Assembly: GCA_030562195.1 (NCBI GenBank)
Contig: CM060199.1
Location: 26,060,338-26,124,337, forward strand
From: Nipponacmea schrenckii
Taxonomy: Eukaryota; Mollusca; Gastropoda; Lottiidae
Direction of reading: 5' to 3'
Length of the DNA: 64,000 bases
Shown here: positions 60,701 to 64,000 of the stretch, piece after piece
Layout: each line of letters begins with the position of its first letter
Position numbering within the stretch: position 1 is the stretch's first letter
Made by a program: the position numbers and the translations under genes
Notes under the pieces: model-generated
Database searches by the model: none
What the model saw: only the letters and a program-made list of their open reading frames with translations
What the model was told of the DNA's origin: nothing

Positions 60701-61992
60701 TTTATGATTTTTTTATGATAAGATAATACTGTTCAAAATTTTTTTTTTATCCTTACCATTATTTCAAAAACACTAAAAACTGTCCTTGTCCTTCAATATT
60801 AAAACAGAATACACTTACGGCTCTTTAAGTTCCTGCTTCTTTTTTATTCTGTATACATTGAACATATTGGCGGTAACATGCTGCATGATACCAAACTTCA
60901 ATTGCCACACAATCTTTATCTCTAATGCGCAAAAGTATTTTTTCATCTTTCTTAAAAGTTGCTGCCTCTAACAAATTACCTAAAACAAATAAAAAAGGAC
61001 CAATGACAGGCTTCTGAAGCTAATAATGTATTTTGCAGGAGAATCAAGGAAAATATGACCACTGTTCTATGCGTTGTATAAAAGAAAAGTACCATGACAT
61101 TCTAACTCAGGTTGATTTCAGTGATCCAGTGATCTAATTGGTCCATCATTCATATTGTAACCTAAGATTAATTTACCAGATATAATATTAATGAAAATCT
61201 GGATATTATCTTAGCAAATATATTGTGAAACAGGAGCTTGATCTTTGAATTTTGAGATGAAATTTCTATTTAAGGACTGATCTTTGGAACCACTTTCTTC
61301 TACTGATTGAAACTTGAACATAAATTATGATGCAAGTCTTATAAACCAATTTCAAAATAATTAGTGTCATTAATTTGCTATAAAGAACCATGAAAATATA
61401 TAGGCCTATATTTTGTCATGGTTCTTTATGTTCTTTAAACCCAGACCCTTAAAATAACTGACAAAAAAGCAATTTTGGAAAATTTTTAGGTAGGCCTACT
61501 AATGTTACTTACCACCTGTTATGGTCTGTGCCTGCAACAACTTATCTCGAACTCTTTTCCTATCAGGACCTTTCACAAAAGACGTCTCCTTGTTACAAAT
61601 AATGCAGACAGGTGGTAGAACGGAGCGTCTGGAAATAGTCGAACTTGACAACTTTCCATGGTGTGAACGGAGTTTCTTCGCTGGAGATTTCAGACGAGGA
61701 GGCAGCCTTTTTAGAACACCTTTTTTTCAGCAGATTTTATACGTATTTTGTCCGTGAAACGAATGTAACATGATGAATGATATCCAAAAGTTTTATTGTC
61801 ACAATCCGAAAGCGCTTTGTCAAGAAATTCACTGTTCTTTTCTGCTAAAACCCTGTCTTTTCCGTGTAATTTCAACCACTGTTTAGAAAATTCTTTGAAC
61901 GTGGACCACCGAGTTTCTGTAAATGCTTTGATTTCACCCTGGGTCACAGAATCAAAATGGAATATACACTTACGAGAGCCTTCCTTCTGCAT
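57710..61992 (-). CDS. PIN/FEN1-like nuclease protein with zinc modules and C-terminal CXC domain (4 exons)
   Basis: Exons: 61513-61992 from the ATG at 61990-61992, 60819-60979, 60345-60486 and 57710-60099, with GT-AG junctions and compatible phases. N-terminal zinc-like modules: FGYHSSCYIRFT, then CIICNK with YHAACYRQY. The middle region has SYIEMVELLLLF, PYYFSYDRQNYARYLPAYW and FSSIACDQAIEQTCNRDSKT. The nuclease-like region has LLIDGMAL, DRYPEVSIKNAERLKR, HEEADTRLILHA, SPDTDVAVISL and FSGCDSTSAFYGKGK, a spaced acidic set as in FEN1/XPG-type PIN domains. The C-terminus has CSCKSGCVTDRCSC and CTDICKCVNCKNN, a Tesmin/TSO1-like CXC cluster, then an acidic tail. Frame breaks at 61721-61727, 60840-60845, about 60037 and 59378-59381 are each healed by one extra A/T. 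The family is multicopy in marine invertebrates; its biochemical activity is unknown to me. Confidence 0.8.
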
Positions 61993-62500
61993 GTTGAAAA
62001 CTGTGGAGTTGTAAACAAGGAAAACATGGCGAACTGGTGACCTGGCGTGATCTCTGAACCTTTTGACCTACTTTAAGCCCTACGATTGGCCGATTGAATC
62101 ACCTGATGTTATTGAACCAAATCACCGCGTAATTCAAAATACCATGCCATTACGTTAAATAATACGTCCAATTCTTCGACATTTCTTTCAATCGTTAAAG
62201 AGTTCAATCTATAAATAATTTTTGGTAATTTCCCATAAGTATCTGAGTGGATTTATGGACAGTTATAAATTTATTACTCACTCGGAGCGAATTCTTTGAA
62301 AGAAAGACTTTGTATGCGTAGGCTTATAGTCTATTAGCACCTGCAGCAAGTGCGCTATTTTAGCATATTTTTGTCATCAGTTTTTTTCTATTTAAACATG
62401 GATAATCTTATCAAAACAATGAGTTATTGATGACAGATATTCTTGACATATTTGGACAAACAAATTCTGTAATTTACCTAAATTTTGAAGCCTTTTCCCA

Positions 62501-62872
62501 TTAAACTCTTTCAATATCTTCGTCTTCGCTGCAGCAGACAAATGTATCCCGGAAGATTTCGCTGTCGACAACGCTGTCAAAATCTGTTCTTCTCTGATCA
62601 AAATCATCGTCAATACTATCCCGATCGCTATCATTATCTGAAAAGCTTTCTTCCGATGGCTCTGTAAGGTAGTCTTGAATTAGATCTTCTAAATTCGCCT
62701 TGTCCGTGGTGTTCAAATTCAATAATTTCGCTATTTCAACTTCCATTTCGTCTATTGTTGATCTGTCAGACGCAAGAAGGAAATAAAGCAATGCGCATGT
62801 CTCTGATGGTTTCAGCCAATCAGAAAAGTTCTTTTTATAGCGTGCATAGCAACAGGAACCTTTTATGGACAT
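62501..62872 (-). CDS. Acidic 123-residue ORF, unknown function
   Basis: An ATG-initiated frame near the right end of the 11-kb element. After a basic start (MSIKGSCCYARYKKNFSDW) it becomes strongly acidic (DLIQDYLTEPSEESFSDNDS, then DSIDDDFDQ) and ends CSEDEDIERV. The stop is followed after 17 bases by a donor-like TTTAG/GTAAATT in the matching orientation, so it may be a first exon whose end is misread. Phase at that site would suit the first exon seen of the 53952-56520 gene, which would then span the PIN gene; I consider this possible but weak. It could equally be a separate small gene or chance. Confidence 0.4.
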   Translation of the reverse strand: MSIKGSCCYARYKKNFSDWLKPSETCALLYFLLASDRSTIDEMEVEIAKLLNLNTTDKANLEDLIQDYLTEPSEESFSDNDSDRDSIDDDFDQRRTDFDSVVDSEIFRDTFVCCSEDEDIERV

Positions 62873-63259
62873 CGAAGGCGGAGTTTGGTGTATTTATTCT
62901 TGTAATTGATTAGCTACTTCTGTTCTGACCTCAAATAAAATTCTATTTTTAAACAGAGGGATTTCCCAGGATTTCGTCAATGGCCGACATGATAGAAATT
63001 GACGTTCTGGGGAGTGGACAAAACGGTCCAATGTTTGGCCGGGTTGAGGCCATTTTCGATGTAATTAACTAATTAAAGATTGACTGCTTGTCCAAAAATT
63101 CGATTTAAAGACATTTAAGACAAGATTTGATGAAAGAAACGACCTGTTTTAGATAGTTTATTGATTTTACTCCAACATTATGACAAAATATTATTTTCGA
63201 TGATTTCACCCTTTGTTGACAAATTTTACCGTTGGCCAAAAATAGACTTTGCGACTTCC

Positions 63260-63287
63260 GACTGGTTTTGTGCTGGAGGGTCACATA
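63260..63287 (-). repeat. 11-kb element, right terminal inverted repeat
   Basis: Perfect reverse complement of 52227-52254. The acidic ORF begins about 390 bases inside it. Confidence 0.9.
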
Positions 63288-63509
63288 TCTCGTACTTTTG
63301 AACACTTTTTACATTATATTCAATTCCCAACATTATTTCCCGTTTTAAGATGGCTAATAGGGCCTAATAAAAGTGTTGCAATATTGGACGTTCAGGCCTT
63401 GGCTTAAGACCAAGGTTTTTCAACCCGTGGGACGTTTGATAATTTTGAGTGGGATGCGGGGTCGTCTCAAGACATTATTTTGTTTGTTATCGGTTTGTCA
63501 ATTCTTTTT

Positions 63510-64000
63510 TTTTGTGGGACTCTGCTACCGCAAAGTCCCAGTTCGTTTTCGGTTTGTCAATTTTTTTTTTTTTTTTTTTTTTCGAAATTTACACAGGGCA
63601 CACAGCCTAAGCTGCAATAGTTGCAACATTGACTCAACTTCTCTAGACCTTCTGTAGTGGCGACGTGTTGCATAAATACAAAATGGAACATTTTTGCAAA
63701 ACCGGAAGTGCTGCATTGCAACAAGGCTAAAAAGTCGGATTTTTTGATCGATTTTCTTCGGGTTTGCATTTTTGAAAACTTGAAACAATTTCCAACAAGA
63801 TAGCAGTTAAAAAATTTCAAAATTCGAAAATTCATAGCACACATTTTTTTTGCCGTATTTTGCACATTTTTGCAACTTTGCTATTTTAAGACCGATTGAT
63901 CTGAAAATTTAGGTGCCTTCAAGTGTCACGTATATGAAAACATTGGCAGAGTCAAAATTTTTGCTTCATTTGCAGTTTCAACGTAAAATAGGTTTAAACT
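63510..64000 (+). mobile_element. Start of another array-type (Helitron-like) module, cut by window end
   Basis: GGGACTCTGCTACCGCAAAG-TCCC forms a hairpin (GGGACT/AGTCCC), followed by a 22-base T run and CGAAATTTACACAGGGC. Then come GTGGCGACGTG and AACCGGAAGTGCTGC. This is the 5' layout of the A and C modules at 17.7-37 kb (hairpin, T run, CGAATTTCAC-like word, CCGGAAGT), with little direct identity. It extends past the window. Confidence 0.5.

Larger units (their letters stand above)
52227..63287 (-). mobile_element. 11-kb TIR-bounded element with DDE-like and PIN/CXC genes
   Basis: The 28-base sequence TATGTGACCCTCCAGCACAA followed by AACCAGTC at 52227-52254 has a perfect reverse complement at 63260-63287. 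If the terminus is taken as GTGACCC, both sides are flanked by ATAT; a TA duplication is an equal reading because ATAT is its own reverse complement. Inside, two multi-exon genes and an acidic ORF lie on the minus strand, with a 27-base minisatellite near the left end. Academ-superfamily transposons are known to carry an XPG-like nuclease beside the transposase and to make 3-4-base duplications, so this could be an Academ relative. The DUF7869-like gene does not match what I know of Academ transposases, so a separate family is possible. Confidence 0.68.

Overview
This looks like nuclear DNA of an invertebrate metazoan, most likely a bivalve or other mollusc. It is AT-rich, genes have introns with canonical GT-AG sites, several blocks match repeats I associate with bivalve genomes (tracts ending in GACGGACGG runs; GTGACCTTGACCTTTGGTGACC motifs), and nearly every coding segment is transposon-derived. 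The organism is inferred, not proven. I find no ordinary host gene, tRNA or rRNA that I can defend. Two 500-base runs of N (20465-20964 and 42065-42564) are scaffold gaps.

Layout. 1-1.4 kb: a YqaJ-type nuclease gene on the minus strand. 1.9-3.1 kb: minisatellites with a 445-base duplication. 3.1-17.6 kb: mostly decayed sequence with a foldback-like dispersed repeat (two inverted copies), a tyrosine-recombinase retroelement relic, a deleted Tc1 element with perfect ends, mollusc-type tandem repeats and a LINE 3' fragment. 17.66-40.22 kb: a head-to-tail array of at least eleven noncoding modules. Almost every module ends in a short hairpin plus CTAG followed by T, which suggests non-autonomous Helitron/Helentron-like units. 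40.5-42.06 kb: two more tandem arrays, then a gap. 42.6-48.6 kb: a decayed P-type (THAP) element with nested inverted repeats and two different THAP exons. 48.70-51.77 kb: a PIF/Harbinger element with both genes, convergent. 52.23-63.29 kb: an 11-kb unit bounded by 28-base inverted repeats. It carries a transposase-like gene with the CDNCSGQNKN signature, a multi-exon gene with a FEN1/PIN-like nuclease region and a C-terminal CXC cysteine cluster, an acidic ORF and a 27-base minisatellite. 63.5 kb to the end: the start of another array-type module.

The 11-kb unit is the best candidate for an undescribed system. Both large genes and the acidic ORF lie on the minus strand between the inverted repeats, so the right end is the 5' side. 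A DDE-like protein and a structure-specific-nuclease-like protein would plausibly act together in transposition. The nearest known parallel I can name is the Academ superfamily, some members of which carry an XPG-like nuclease.

Quality warning. Reading frames of several otherwise intact genes break at A/T homopolymers where one extra base would restore the frame. Much of the apparent gene breakage may therefore be consensus error. The P-type gene is different: it also carries in-frame stop codons, which suggest real decay. The first gap is flanked by a near-identical 491-495-base copy on each side and is probably a false gap.
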